A stretch of DNA of 64,000 nucleotides from assembly GCA_009809945.1 (NCBI GenBank), contig WTPW01002692.1:4080-68079 (forward strand), read 5' to 3'. The stretch comes from Gigaspora margarita. Its lineage: Eukaryota; Glomeromycota; Glomeromycetes; Diversisporales; Gigasporaceae. The notes beneath the pieces are model-generated. The model was not told where the DNA came from, ran no database searches, and was given only the letters and a program-made list of their open reading frames with translations. Every line of letters begins with the position of its first letter. Within the stretch, counting starts at the first letter, position 1. The position numbers and the translations under genes are program-made. This document shows positions 22,801 to 34,983 of this stretch, in pieces.

Positions 22801-24065
22801 CTTAATTAATATACATAATAATCACTATAAAAAATACTTTTGTATTATTGTCTTTTAGAATTTTATTAACAAAATCACAGCAAATTTTGGTAATTACAAT
22901 AAACAGGATAAAGCCTAAACTGTAAGGCAGTAAATCCACTTTGTAAATTAGGTTGAAATCCACAGATTTTATTCTAGCAATAATTATAGCAGATTTAACA
23001 TATTGAAATTATAATATTTTTTGATAATATAATTTTTGGGCAGTATATTGTTTTGATATAACCTTATACCGGCAAAAATTTTATTACTAAAAATTATGTT
23101 TTTATTATCAAAAAATAATTATTAAAATTTGCTAAAAATTATTACAAAATTCATTAGATGTTCTTCTAATTTGCAAATTAGCTGTAAAAGGACCCTTGAC
23201 ATCTAGTATAGAGGCCATACTTGAAATTTTTCAGCAAAAATACCTAAAATTTGAGAAGCAAAAACAGTTTTTGGCAATTATCTTGGCATTCGGTGGTCCA
23301 ATTTGAATGAACATTTTTTTAAAATGAAGCTATCAGTGAGGCGCATCTAACAAAAAAAGTTTATCCAATTCTGATCACTGGATTAGAAGTTATTAAAGTA
23401 AATAGATTTTGTTATTTTTAGGTCAAAATTGGCCAAAATCCAGTTATAACCTATATGTGAGATGTCCAGGGTCCTGCTGTAAATATCTAAATTTGATACT
23501 AAATATAACTCTATATCAAAATTATTCAACATTTCAAAATTATACTTTCTGTATATATGTGAAATAACTTCTAAAAGTGTGATTTCGAATTTGATCAAAT
23601 TAAGCTTAATTCTGGCCATTATGCAAACAATGCCCTATGTGTTATATAGTTTATTATCTGTTCCTAATTTAGCTCAACTGCATTATGCAGCTACTTATAG
23701 AATAAATAAATATGGTAGTAGTAGCTTTAAATCTCTAGTTATATAATTCTGTTACTTTTGCCAAAAATTATGTGATATACTTTACATCCAATCAAAATGC
23801 AAGGTTCAGATAGCATGATTTTTTTTTAGAGAATGCTCTTTTTGTTTTTTTTTAGAGACAAGTATTTTTTTTAAAGACTGAATGACTACTTATATTCTTA
23901 ATATTCTTTTTAAAGAGCAAACATAAAATTTTTTTTTACATATCATATTGATAAAACATGCCATGGGTTTTGGTAGGCATCTAAAAAATGCATCTCATGA
24001 CTGTAATAGTGTATTCTGGTTGGATTAAATTAAAACATATATGCTTATATTTTTACAATTTATTA
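22801..24065. other. Non-coding AT-rich interval
   Basis: Homopolymer T/A runs near 23,820-23,940 and weak inverted fragments. No gene, tRNA or element boundary could be supported. Confidence 0.35.
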
Positions 24066-24082
24066 ATAAATTGATAATTTTT

Positions 24083-24392
24083 TTTTTTTTTTTTTGGTTT
24101 CAAAGTGCCTGCTTGGGGCATAGGATTTATTCAGTTTACACATCGGAAAATTACACTTGGATGAGAGTACAACTAGCCACACCTGCAACTTTTGGTTGCC
24201 TATTTAAGTAGCCACCCGAAGGTTCTACACTAGCTGCCATACCTGCAACCCGCATACCGGTCATTGCCTATTTAAACCCTCTGATCTTTAGCTCCTTTGA
24301 CCAATCTCAACTGTTTCACCGGTATCTGCATTATGTAAGTCAGTCCGGACCCAGGATCATTTACTGCCATAGCCCTTAGGACTAGTTTATCC
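24083..24392 (-). mobile_element. 5'-truncated SINE copy
   Basis: Flanked by a 17-bp duplication ATAAATTGATAATTTTT at 24066-24082 and 24393-24409. It begins on the plus strand with poly-T, the complement of a poly-A tail, so the element is on the minus strand. It shares 'gtacaactagccacac', 'acactagctgc', 'aaaccctctgatct' and 'agccttaggactag' with the longer copy at 31,391. Long duplication, tail and 5' truncation are the marks of target-primed reverse transcription. Confidence 0.8.
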
Positions 24393-24589
24393 ATAAATTG
24401 ATAATTTTTAAAGGCTACTGCTCTACTATTTAGCTATATATTGAAATCTAAACCACAAGTTTTATTCTTTAGAACAAAGAAAGCAAAACCTGTAGATTAG
24501 TTTTATATTTATAAATTTTAAAAAAGGAGTAATATTTTTTGTAAAGCTATTCTTTAATGGAGATTTAAAGTCACTAGCACCATACTTGT

Positions 24590-25284
24590 TGTTATGTCTA
24601 ATATGTAATTTTTTTGAAATTTTGTTTTTTTATTTATTTATTTATTTATTTATATTAAATTATTTATACTATGGGTTTGGTAAGTCACATTGGCTATGGT
24701 AATTGAAAATTGGTTTATCTAGAGGTTGCAAATGATCATTATTTGGTACAAGCTACTATAATTGAGAATAATGCTATTAACTACCAAGAAGGGTTTTGAA
24801 CTGATAAGGTAAGAAAATTATATAAGTGATACCTCTAGATATTAATGAGACAAGTTTGATTACATTTAGATTATTAGATTATATTGATATATTATATATT
24901 ATTATATTATTATTAAATTATTAGATTAGAATATAGAATAAATAAATACCTTTGCTGTAATATACCTAAGTAACAATAGGAATATAATATTATTATTAGT
25001 TAGTATTAAAGTATTAATAGTCTAATCATATTTGTAATTCTACTTATTTTAATAAAAATCTGATTCCATTATAAATCTGTCATCACTTCTTCAATATTAA
25101 GCTATTACAAGCCCTTTGTTAATAATACCTGATCCTAATAAAAGTAATCAATATAAATTAATAACAATTCCCTTAATACATAATCTTATTTACACATAAA
25201 CTTATCTTTGAATCTCTCTATTTCATTAACTATTAGTGAATTTGTAGTACAAGTTGATTAGTTATATCCAACTAGGTAGTTACA
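24590..25284 (+). mobile_element. Diverged solo LTR related to the Ty3/gypsy element at 34,984
   Basis: Starts TGTTATGTCTAATATG and ends GGTAGTTACA, like the LTRs at 34,984 and 45,388 (TGTTATGCCTAATATGG ... GGTAGTTACA). It shares 'gtaagccacat', 'tataagtgatacct', 'cttattttaataaaaatctgatt' type blocks in order. No internal domain lies beside it and no target duplication was seen. Confidence 0.65.
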
Positions 25285-25289
25285 GAGGA

Positions 25290-25599
25290 CCCCTAAGAAT
25301 ATATATAATACTGAGATCTGGTTTTTATAGACTTATTATATAATTTTTCAATATGTTATTTATTTAGATTTGTATAACCAACAGTTAATTTTTGAAAGTT
25401 AGATGTTTATTTTTATAACAACCTGCTAAGCAATGTTAAAGTTGTTAGCAATATGATGCTATCTACTATTATCAACATCAGGTTAATAACCTCCAAATAC
25501 AAACTTTGCACAAAACTTTTTGAAAATGCAAATTCAAGCAATTATTCCATTCCATATTAAATAAATATTGCAAATATAATTAACTGTAGTTATAGCAAT
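25290..25599. other. AT-rich interval before the Helitron; its 5' end was not found
   Basis: The Helitron 5' terminus (normally beginning TC) should lie at or before this stretch, but no unique site could be picked by eye. Confidence 0.3.
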
Positions 25600-25649
25600 G
25601 GACTTAAATTCTCAACAAAAAGCCCTAATATGTATTGTTTTAATAAAAA

Positions 25650-25903
25650 AGTTGTGCTAGCAGAACCTGCTATTCCAAAGCTTCTATACAACCTTTTTCT
25701 GATCAGAACAATATTGCTAAAGATTACATATTAAGAGTCATTTGTACAATTTTCCTTTTTCTTCTATTGGAATTGTAAACTTGTTAATACAAGAACTGGT
25801 GTTTGCACCTTTCATGTTCGAGGCTCATTTTATTATAGAATTGGTTTATTGCTACCAGACTCTAATTCTAAAACTCACTATCTACAAGTGTATATTGATA
25901 TTA
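25650..25903 (+). pseudogene. Helitron N-terminal coding fragment
   Basis: The frame reading C-T-F-H-V-R-G-S-F-Y-Y-R-I-G-L-L-L-P-D (near 25,806-25,862), then Y-L-Q-V-Y-I-D, matches the block before the Rep domain in eukaryotic Helitron proteins (G-x-I-Y-H-R-I-G-S-L-L-P ... F-A-Q-L-Y-I-Y-D). The mariner-like insertion breaks it at 25,902. It resumes near 28,514. Confidence 0.6.
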
Positions 25904-26339
25904 CACATCACTCTGGTTATATTGACATTCTCCAGCAATGGGAAAAATTGTTGATATATCCAGATATCAGTTTAATGAGCATCTCTATCTATACTAACAT
26001 TATATTGATATTGTGTAGATATGTTTGCTTAAGCAGATGTAAATTTTTTTTGTTTTCACCAAGCTTATACTAAAAATAATAAACTTAGCAAAATGAATTT
26101 ATTTTAGCACAAAATGAATTTGTTTTATGTTTAGCATAAAATAAATTCATCATATATTTGAAAAAATGATGAAATAAATTTATTTTATGCTTATTGTTTC
26201 ATACTAAGCTTAGTATACAGCAAATTTAAAAAATTAATTTGATTGGTACACCTATAACAACAGTTGGTTTATAAAAATTGTCGCTATATCCAGCAATAAA
26301 AATTATTTTAATAATTTTTTAATATTAAAATTGTCGGTA

Positions 26340-26580
26340 TGTCATTATCATCTGCAAATTTTATATATAGATATTAATCGATATATAACACTTAATCGTT
26401 TTATATCGATTATAAAATATCATTATATATCGATTAATTGGATAAAAATCGATATATATCTAAACTGATATATATCATTTTTTATATTAAATCGTTATAT
26501 ATCTATAAATCGATTATAATCGAAATTATTTGAAACGATATATAACGATTAACAGATCTTTAACGATTACATAATGTTTG
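26340..26580. repeat. ATCGATATATA-rich subterminal repeats
   Basis: Dense 'atcgatatatc/taatcgatata' words, partly complementary to each other, matching sequence near 28,325-28,385 in inverse orientation. Confidence 0.5.
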
Positions 26581-26589
26581 ACCGTCACC

Positions 26590-26593
<4 letters not shown>

Positions 26594-26629
<36 letters not shown>

Positions 26630-26735
26630 CGTTTTGCTCTATTTTTATCACTCCCTCCTTTTTTTTTCTCCTCTCCCTTTTTTTTTCTTCTCTCCTTTTT
26701 TTTTCTTTTCTTTTTTTTTTCTCTTTTTTTTTTAA
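26594..26735. repeat. Poly-A tract followed by T/C-rich low-complexity DNA
   Basis: About 36 consecutive A at 26,594-26,628, then repeated 'tttttttttctcctctccc' runs to about 26,735. Assembly lengths here are unreliable. Confidence 0.85.
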
Positions 26736-28217
26736 TATTTCGAATATATTTGAAATATTTAGGACTGGGCTGGATCTGTAGATCTCTATCCTAAATCATA
26801 CCAAGGACGCGTTTAATTAATATTTTCAAAATGTTTCGATTTGTTTTGAAATGTTTTGATGATCATAGTACAAGATCAGATTAGATCTTTGTTTATTTTT
26901 TTGTTTATAATTTAGATCTTCTATCACTTTTACATTGTTTTTTCATTTTCACTTTGTTTTTTTTTGTTACGTTTCGTTTCATTTAGTATTATTTTTTTTC
27001 TTTTATTTATTATTATTTTTTAATTTTTTTTATTTTATTTCTACAAAAAAACACTTTTTGGCATAAAATATAGAGACTTTCTGACACTTTGCACAAGGCA
27101 ACGCAATGGTGCTGTCCTAGTTGGTGTCATCACTAGTGTTGTAGTTGATGTCGTCATTAGTGTCGTCATTGGAATTGTCGCTAGCTTGTGTTGTTGGTGT
27201 TCTTGTGGAATAGCTTTATGTGCCTCTTGGTATTCTTGTAGATAGTATTGCATAGATTTTTAGTGTTCTTGTAGGTGGTCCATGTGTTTTTTCTCTTGCG
27301 CTCGTATGGGGTGGTCTTGCTTGTTTCTCTTGAATTTGTATAGGGTGGTCTTGCTTGTTCTTTTGTGTTCATACGGGGTCATATGGGTAATTTTTCTTGT
27401 TCCTCTTGTGTTTGTACAGGTGGTATAACACTAACACTTCTGAGAATAGTTTTTTTATTTTTTTTTACTTACTATTTTTTTAGAAAGTAGCGAAAATAAG
27501 CGAATATAAGCGAATAGAAGTGAGAGGTTTTATTTTTATTTTTATTCAGTTTGCTTATATTCCATTGTTTTCTTTTTACTTATTTCTTTAATTTTTATTT
27601 TTTTATTATTCCAGTACATTGTGAAAACCTTCAACGATTTCTAAATTATAAGAAACGAACTCTTACTTTAGGAAATTAGAGATTTGGAGCTTTGTTTTTT
27701 TTATTTAGTTTGCTTACGTTTTTGTTTTTGTTTGTTTTTCTTTTGTTTTACTTATTTTTTTAATTTTATTTTATTTATTCCTGACTTTTTTCAAAACTTT
27801 GCAAGAAAACGATCTGACTTTTCTGGTACTTGCAAGAACAACAACTCTAACTTCTCTGACACTTTGCAAGAAGTAGTGAATATAAATGATGAAGTGCGAA
27901 AGTAGTTAAAAATTATTACTATTTTTTCGGTTTTATTTTTTTTTGTTATTTTTTTTTGAGGGTTTTTTTTGGTTTTTCATTTTTTTTTATAATAATATAT
28001 AATAAAAATATGTAATATAATATAATATATAATAATAATAAATAAATAATTTTTATATTAAATTGCGAAAACTTGCAAATATTGATTATTTAATTTAAAA
28101 TATAATATATAATAATAATAATAAATAAAAAAATAAAATTTATAATAAATTGCGAAACCTTGCGAGCATGATTATATGAATATAATAATTATTAATTGAT
28201 ATTATATTAGATATAAA

Positions 28218-28330
28218 TCAATGATCAACACCCCTGCTGATTATTATCGATAGTGATAGTAATCGATTAACCGGATATATATCGATTACTATCACTATCG
28301 ATAATAATCGGCAGGGGTGTTGATCATCGA
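28218..28330. repeat. Near-perfect hairpin with CAGGGGTGT arms
   Basis: 'gatcaacacccctgctgattattatcgatagtgatagtaatcgat' (28,221-28,265, in parts) is mirrored by its complement at 28,280-28,325 around a short loop. CAGGGGTGTTGATC ends look hAT-like, but no duplication was found. Confidence 0.65.
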
Positions 28331-28513
28331 TATATATCTTACCAGTTAGTAATCGATATATATCTATATATAAAATTTGCCGATGATAATCAATATCTCT
28401 TATGATTGTCAGTATAACCAATAAATTTTTAACATTATAGATTTTTTTTGAAAAACATGTCAATATAACTAGCTATCGGTTAATCCAGCTGTTAGTATAA
28501 CCAGAGTGATGTG

Positions 28514-30130
28514 TATACAATATGAACTACAAACATACTATTGTTTTTTCTAATTCTAACCTTATCTTAACCATTATTTAGGATTTAAAAACAATACTTG
28601 ATGAAATAAATCTATATATGATTAATTTTTGATATATTTCTAACTTGCCTACTAATGATATTAAAAATGTTTCTATTATTATTTATAATAATATTCCTGA
28701 ACTTGATCAAAGGACTCATTATGCACCAACTGCTTCTCAAGTAGCTGCAATTTGGATTAATAGTAATATACCTTCTAGTGAAATTCAAAAATAAGATATA
28801 ATATTGCATACTCAAATAACATATTTCTAAATTTAGTGGGTGTTATAATTCTCTTACCTATCCAGTTTTGTTCCCTCAAAGTAAGCAAAAATGGAGCCTT
28901 TATAAAATTTCCTACTCAATTAATAATGAAAATAGAATTGGTACAATTCATAAAATTGGCAATGCTAATATAGCATGGCATAGAAAATTTGTAACTGCAA
29001 TAGAATTCTATATATATCAGCTCTAAATTTACTCGGGTTTTACTAATCTGCTTTTTAAAAGCAGGTAGACTATTTCGTCAATATGTAGTTGATGCATTTA
29101 TTATAATTGAAGCAAATTATTTGAATTTTTGCAAGCTTTAAATATGCTGTTTTATATGAAGATAATAATTCAAAATATGTTGGCAAAAGATTAGTACTTC
29201 CTTCAACATTTATTGTTGGGCCTTGCAATATGATACAACAATATCAAGATGCAGTAGCATTATTATATCTTGGTTGACCTGACTTGTTCATTACTATGAC
29301 TTGCAATTCAAATTGGCCAAGATTAATGCTATGCTTTTACCAGGACAAAATGCTCAAAATTGACCAGATATATTAGATATACTTTAATAAGCTAAAATTC
29401 TTTTAACAAATATTTGTATTAAACTATTGTAGTTCAGGTTTTTAAAGAAAAATTTCAAGAAATAAAGAAGGATCTTTTTAAATATGGCATTCTTGAATGC
29501 ACAATTGCACATTTTATATGTTATAGAATTTCAGAAGTAAAGTCCACATATACATTTATAATTGTACTCTATCATGATAATAAACTATGGACTCCTAATG
29601 ATTATGATATAGTAGTTTGTGCTGACATACCTGACCCAACTATTAGTCCTAAAATATATGCCACAGTTATTGCAAATATGGTTTATGGTCCATGTAAACA
29701 TTTTAATTCTAATGTTTCATGTATAGTTAATGATAATACAGGACAAAAATATTGCTCTAAAGGATATCCTAAGCACTTCTGGAACCAAACTATTCAAAGA
29801 GACGATTCATAACCTATATACTGGCACTAACAAAATAATAGGCATATTAATTTAAAAAATAAATCAAACAATAATAATAGACAATTGATGGATTGACCCA
29901 TATAATCCTTTCTTATGCACAAAATAATAAGAACTAATATTAAAGCAATAAAGTATTTGTTTAAACATATTTATAAGAGTTACAAAGAACAGTAATTGGA
30001 TTTAATGAACAATATACTAAATCACCAAAATTGATAAAATCTGTAAATTGATAATTGCCAATCTGGATAAGATCAGCAATATTTCTATATTTAAAATTGG
30101 GGCAAAACAAATATATAAACAGGTAGTACA
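28514..30130 (+). pseudogene. Helitron Rep (HUH endonuclease) region, decayed
   Basis: Rep would nick and join single-stranded DNA during rolling-circle transposition. Recognisable blocks in shifting frames: H-Y-A-P-T-A-S-Q-V-A-A-I-W-I (near 28,720), S-T-F-I-V-G-P-C-N-M-I-Q-Q-Y-Q-D-A (near 29,215), D-L-F-I-T-M-T-C-N-S-N-W-P (near 29,285), the HUH motif as P-H-I-H-L at 29544-29558, and M-V-Y-G-P-C...C-S-K-G-Y-P-K-H-F (near 29,685). At least one frameshift separates the HUH motif from the sequence before it, and many stops are present. Confidence 0.7.
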
Positions 30131-31390
30131 AAATCTAAATCAGGCCTGTATATATAAAATTTTTATGTGATTTAAAGAATTTTAAAGATGTTTTTACTTA
30201 TATCTTCTTATCTACAAGTCTAATTTTAATGAAATTTGGCAATATATGTACAAGAACCTGTTCTACAACTTTACTTAGAGCCAAAAATAATATTTACTTA
30301 GTAAAAAAACTTTTCATAAGGGTTATTATCAGATTTACTAATATATTGTTTATATATTTGTTTATTTCCAATTCCAAATATAGTAATAATATAGCTATAG
30401 TGCTGATCTTATCTGAATTGGTAATTAAAGCCTATTGGTCTCTGTTCCTGAAGCAATTGGAGAATTTTAGGCTTTAAAATAAGTGGAATAAATCTAGCTA
30501 ACATATTTATAAGTACATCTTCCCAATAAACAATGAATTACCTACAATAAAAATCAAAGTTTAGCACAGATGATCACAATTAATGAATATCTTTTACTAA
30601 ATATTTTAAAATGAATGCTCTTGATCCAAATGCTTAAAATCTTTTTGATACTGATTTTTTTTGCATTATACATTGGATAAAATACTAAAATATAAAAAAA
30701 TACAAATAAGGATATTGTATAGAATGTTTATAATACATCCAACTGAAGTTAAGTAATACAACCTATTTATTCCTAAAATAATTTATGGATTTAATTTAAA
30801 TTAATAAACAATTTATACAATAAAATGAACAATATGATCTTTATTTATTATTAAATAAAATAAAAGGAGCCAAAAGCATTATAGAACTCAAAACAGTAGA
30901 TGGAATATATGTAACACTTTTAAAAAAAGTGCACAACTTTGAGGTTTCTTGGATGATAATAATGATTACTGTTAATGCATGTCTAAAGCTAGAAGTTTTC
31001 AAATGGGTATACAATTTTGCAATATATTTGCAAGATGAAGATTATATGTATAATAGAATCCAAAATAATCATTTTTTAATTCAAGCTGTTCTTCAAAGCC
31101 TTAATTCATCTTTACATATTTAACCTATAAAATACACAAAAATGGGCGTGACTCAAGATCTAGTGATTGGAATTCAATAAAACTACTACTATTCGAATCA
31201 GCTCATCAGATGGTTCTAATGAGCTATAGATAATCTCTGTATAACTACTGGATGACGAAATTGGAACCAATAAGCAATCAAGTATAGGATCTGCAATCTG
31301 ATTGGCTAGATAATTGCTGAATTGGAAAAGTGCATATATGGCATTTATAAACATGTCATCTTTAAAGCATATTTATTATTTATTTTATTT
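30131..31390 (+). pseudogene. Middle of the Helitron protein, heavily decayed
   Basis: Short open pieces (30229-30477, 30929-31123) with no single frame. Position between Rep and helicase, and the piece F-L-I-Q-A-V-L-Q-S-L, fit the linker of a RepHel protein. Assigned mainly by position. Confidence 0.4.
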
Positions 31391-32130
31391 TATTTTTTAC
31401 ATTTAGACAGCAGTCTTGCTTTGCCTATTGTGCCACTTTATTAATTGAAATGGTGCCCAAATACAGGAACAACCTATATACATAAATGAGGGTACAACTA
31501 GCCACACATGCACTTTTGGTGCCTAATTTAAAGTAGTCTGCCTAAAGATTTACACTAGCTGCTATACTTGCAACCCACTATAGGTATTGTCTATTCAAAA
31601 CCCTCTGATCTATGCAAGCCTCTATTTCTATTTATTACAGTTTACAAATAGCCTTAGGACTACTTTACTCCACAGGCAGGCTGTACCAGTCGGCAACCAC
31701 ATTCCATTTCATAATCAGCTTTGGATTTTTAGTAACTGATGCATTTGCATTATACCAACACTTGCAGTCTGGTGCCACTCTGAACTACTGGGTAACTCCC
31801 TTGCCCTTGTAAAGTTTATTCTGATTCTGGCACTGACCTTATTTATGGTAGCACTATCAGAGATCATCAATCTTCCTTCTTACTTGGGACTTCCCAAATG
31901 GGTCTTCATTTTTTGGGTTTCTCAGATTTTTGGTATAACAATACTATTGCATCTGAGAGCTCCCATTCAAGATGGTAGAACCAAGGTTACAGGTTTCTCA
32001 CCTAACCAATATTGAGCTACAATCACTATAACACAGGTCTAGTTTTCATTATCATCATCAGTGGGATTTGAACTTTTGACCTGCATCTGGGAGGTGACAA
32101 TCTGACCACTTCTCTAGATTGCCACACTCT
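31391..32130 (-). mobile_element. tRNA-headed SINE, long copy (740 bp)
   Basis: Flanked by a 19-bp duplication TTTATTATTTATTTTATTT at 31372-31390 and 32131-32149. Read on the minus strand it starts with a tRNA-like head: AGAGAAGTGGTCAGATTG (box-A-like, imperfect) and AAAAGTTCAAATCCCACT (box B) within the first 85 bases. The 3' part matches the truncated copy at 24,083. Box B is convincing; box A is weak. Confidence 0.7.
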
Positions 32131-32238
32131 TTTATTATTTATTTTATTTATATGCATATATTATTTATTTAATATATTTTATTTCTATTATATATACTAT
32201 ATATTTTATTAGTAATAGATATAGCATATATTGCACAT

Positions 32239-32488
32239 GTAATAGATATAGTTTGTTATATTTGTAAACAACCAAAAAGTATAAAAGCCTCTGATGTGGA
32301 CCCCAAGTTCAATATCGAGTCTTCATACTCTTTCAATAATAAAAACAATTATTTACTACACAAATTAAATAGTTACTAGTATCTTCATATACTTTTAATT
32401 GTTGCCTCTTTTATAATTGCAAATTGCCTTAAATCTTCTTTGTTAAGTTTTATTAAAAACACTTTTAACTTAGATAAATCACAGTAAC
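32239..32488 (+). mobile_element. Possible small solo LTR
   Basis: Starts TGTAATAG and ends CAGTAACA, with a TATAAAAGCC promoter-like box near 32,280 and AATAAAAA near 32,336, as in an LTR. No clear target duplication and no second copy in the window. Confidence 0.3.
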
Positions 32489-32569
32489 AAGTGAGGTTAC
32501 ACCAAGTGTTCACTGTCTAAGGCTACTCTAGTTACCTGATATCTTTAAAGAAGTGGATAAAGAATAACA

Positions 32570-34230
32570 ATATGCATTCAACTACTGTTGCTAAATATGA
32601 TCTACCAGAACTATTACTAAATACTACTATTGATCAATTACCAAAAATAATTTTAGATGAATTGTCTTACAATATCACTTCAGAAGAACTTAATAAAGTA
32701 AATTCATTAAATAAAACTTAGTGCACAATATTTGATAAAGTAATAAGCCTAATTAATCAAAATAAAGAAGGTATGATATTTGCATATATTTGTCTTCTTA
32801 CTTATTTATAAGCCAATAATTTAATAGTAGTAGCAGTAGCCTTTTTTTGCATTGCTGCATTGTTATTATATGGTAGATGCACTGCACATTCCCAATTCAA
32901 AATACCTATTATTATAAAAGATAAAAACACAACCTGTAATATTGAAAAAAATTACAAATCTAGCAAAATTGCTTAAAGAGACTGCTTTAATTATATGGGA
33001 TGAAGCTCTAATAACAAACTATAATGTTCCTGAAGCTGTTGATAATACATTATAAAACACAATAAATAATGAACCACCATTTGGAGGAAAAGTATTTTTA
33101 TTTGGTAAAGACTTTAGACAGGTCTTATCTGTAATTCGCAAAGGCTCTAGAGCTCAAATCATCAATACTGCCTTTAACAAATCCTATTTATGGCAGCATG
33201 TTCATGTCTTCTCATTAGTAACTAATATGCAGATCAACTATACTGCTAACTATAACTCAATCCTATCTGCAGAATATCTGCTCAGAATAGGCAATAGCAC
33301 TGAACCAACAATAAAAGATAATTTAATTAAATTTTCTAAACATATAATTGTTTCTTCACAAGATGAAGATGCTATTATGTTACTCATAAATGCTATTTAT
33401 CCCAACCTCTTCAGAAATGCCTCAAGCACAAATTTCATAACAGAAAGAACAATTTTAACCCACTAAACAGTAATGTTAATAAAATTAATGAAAAGTTATT
33501 TCTAACTTCCCTGGAGAACAATTATGTATTGTAGTTTTGACACAGTAATAGAAGATACCAATAACCTATACCCTATTGAATTTCTTAATTCTTTATCACA
33601 TCAAGGTCTTCCCCACATATACTTATTCTTAAAATTGGTGCTCTTATCATATTACTTAGAAATCTAGATCCTACTAATGGTCTTTGCTAGAGTTAATACC
33701 TCTATCCGGATATATTTTTTATATCTGGATTAATCTGGTTTTATCATAGTATATATCCAGATTTTAAATTTAAATCTGGATTTATTTATATCTGGATATA
33801 TAAATCTGGATAGCGGTGTTAACTCTAGTCTTTGCAATGGAACAAGACTTATATTTCTGACAATTTCAACCTAATATAATTGATGCTAAAATAATAACAA
33901 ATGACAATCAAGAAAAAAGTGTATTCATTCCAAGAATTCCTCTTATGCTATCTGAAGAATCTGGCCTACCTTTTATACTAAAAGAAAACAATTTCCTATA
34001 CAATTGGCTTTCACATTAACCATCAACAAATCCCAAGGTCAGACACTACCCTATGTTGACTTATATCTTCCATAGCCAGTATTTTCCCATGGTCAATTGT
34101 ATGTAGTTATATCAAAGGTATGTGAAGAACATAATCTGCATGCTCAAATAAAAAATGTTACAATTCAAGGTAAAGATGGAATCTATATATGCAATATAGT
34201 ATTTAAAGAAGCACTGATACTATAAAATAA
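32570..34230 (+). pseudogene. Helitron PIF1-family helicase region, decayed
   Basis: PIF1-type helicase blocks on the plus strand in broken frames: L-I-N-Q-N-K-E-G-M-I-F, then the Walker A P-loop (G-P-G-G-T-G-K-T) is missing, then A-H-S-Q-F-K-I-P, T-A-L-I-I-W-D-E-A (Walker B), G-K-V-F-L-F-G-K-D-F-R-Q, and L-R-N-L-D-P-T-N-G-L-C / N-G-T-R-L. The last two are parted by the 140-bp MITE, then the C-terminal motif region follows. Loss of the P-loop makes it inactive. Confidence 0.75.
33688..33827. mobile_element. MITE of the ATCTGGAT family, short form (140 bp)
   Basis: Terminal inverted repeats TAGAGTTAATACCTCTATCC and TAGAGTTAACACCGCTATCC (inverted). Target duplication GTCTTTGC at 33680-33687 and 33828-33835. 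It sits between conserved G-L-C and N-G-T-R-L of the PIF1 sequence, which proves insertion into a once-continuous reading frame. Confidence 0.9.
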
Positions 34231-34983
34231 ATTTTATAATAAACAATTAAATCAACTTTATTATTAAGCTTTGATTTATATAAATAGTATTTCATATTAT
34301 ATTATCTTTGAAAAACAATAAAACTTACTAAAATTATCAATAGTTATAATAACCATTTTAACTATAAATGTAATTATTTACATTAAAAAGCAAAATTTTA
34401 TTTAACTAATTTAATTGACTAATTATACTTTTACTAATAAATATTCTTGTTATTGCATGTCCGTAAGGACATGCCAATATGCTAGTATAGTAATTATATT
34501 TGTTCATTTACAATATTTATCATGCTTGCAGAGTTGTCATGCACGAAGTTAACCAATTAATAGAGTAAAGGTACATATCTGAGCAAATCCATCCAAATCA
34601 AGAGAATACAAAATTAATAATTTAATAGAAAGGAAAATTAGCACACGGGTGTAAAATAGAAAAAAAATTTACATGACATAATACACAAATTGATAATCCA
34701 GATGGTGTCTTAAATAAAAAAAACTCCCAAAAGCCACGTAATTACACATAATAACAATGAAACCAAGTTTCCAAAAGCCACTTTCTAAAAAAGGGCATAA
34801 TCTCAATAAAGTTTGCAGGCATTAACCACAGTGCCAGCAGATTTGGTCAGTATTATGTTCTTTCAAGAAATAGCTTTCGGAAAGTCATATAGTAACCACA
34901 CAATAAATAGCCAGGCTTATGTTAAAATCAATGGCCAAATAAGAAACTTAGCAGCACAACATAATTGTAAATAATAGGTACGT

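Larger units (their letters stand above)
25904..28513. mobile_element. Tc1/mariner-like TIR element (2.6 kb, no transposase seen) inside the Helitron
   Basis: Terminal inverted repeats CACATCACTCTGGTTATA at 25904-25921 and its complement at 28496-28513, each next to TA (25902-25903 and 28514-28515), the mariner target duplication. A subterminal 'gcaaattttatatatagatat.tatcgatta' block is present near both ends in opposite orientation. The interior is AT-rich, with a 36-A tract and T/C-rich runs. I found no DDD transposase. Confidence 0.7.
25600..34485 (+). mobile_element. Decayed autonomous Helitron, interrupted by three other elements
   Basis: N-terminal, Rep and PIF1-helicase pieces occur in Helitron order on the plus strand. 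The 3' end is canonical: hairpin GCATGTCC-GTAA-GGACATGC at 34455-34474, then CTAG at 34482-34485 before T, matching the CTRR terminus inserted next to T. Insertions at 25,904-28,513, 31,391-32,130 and 33,688-33,827 account for much of its length. Many stops and frameshifts mean it is inactive. Confidence 0.8.

Noticed and set aside
27041..27372. Minus-strand Thr/Lys-rich ORFs
   Set aside because: Low-complexity CTTGT/GGTGT repeats inside a mariner-like element. No recognisable domain.
31612..31812. Plus-strand ORF in the SINE
   Set aside because: Lies within the non-coding body of the tRNA-headed element, on its opposite strand.
32239..32488. A second LTR retrotransposon next to the SINE
   Set aside because: TATA and polyadenylation-like signals and TG...CA ends are visible, but there is no duplication, second LTR or coding region. 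Kept only as a low-confidence solo LTR.
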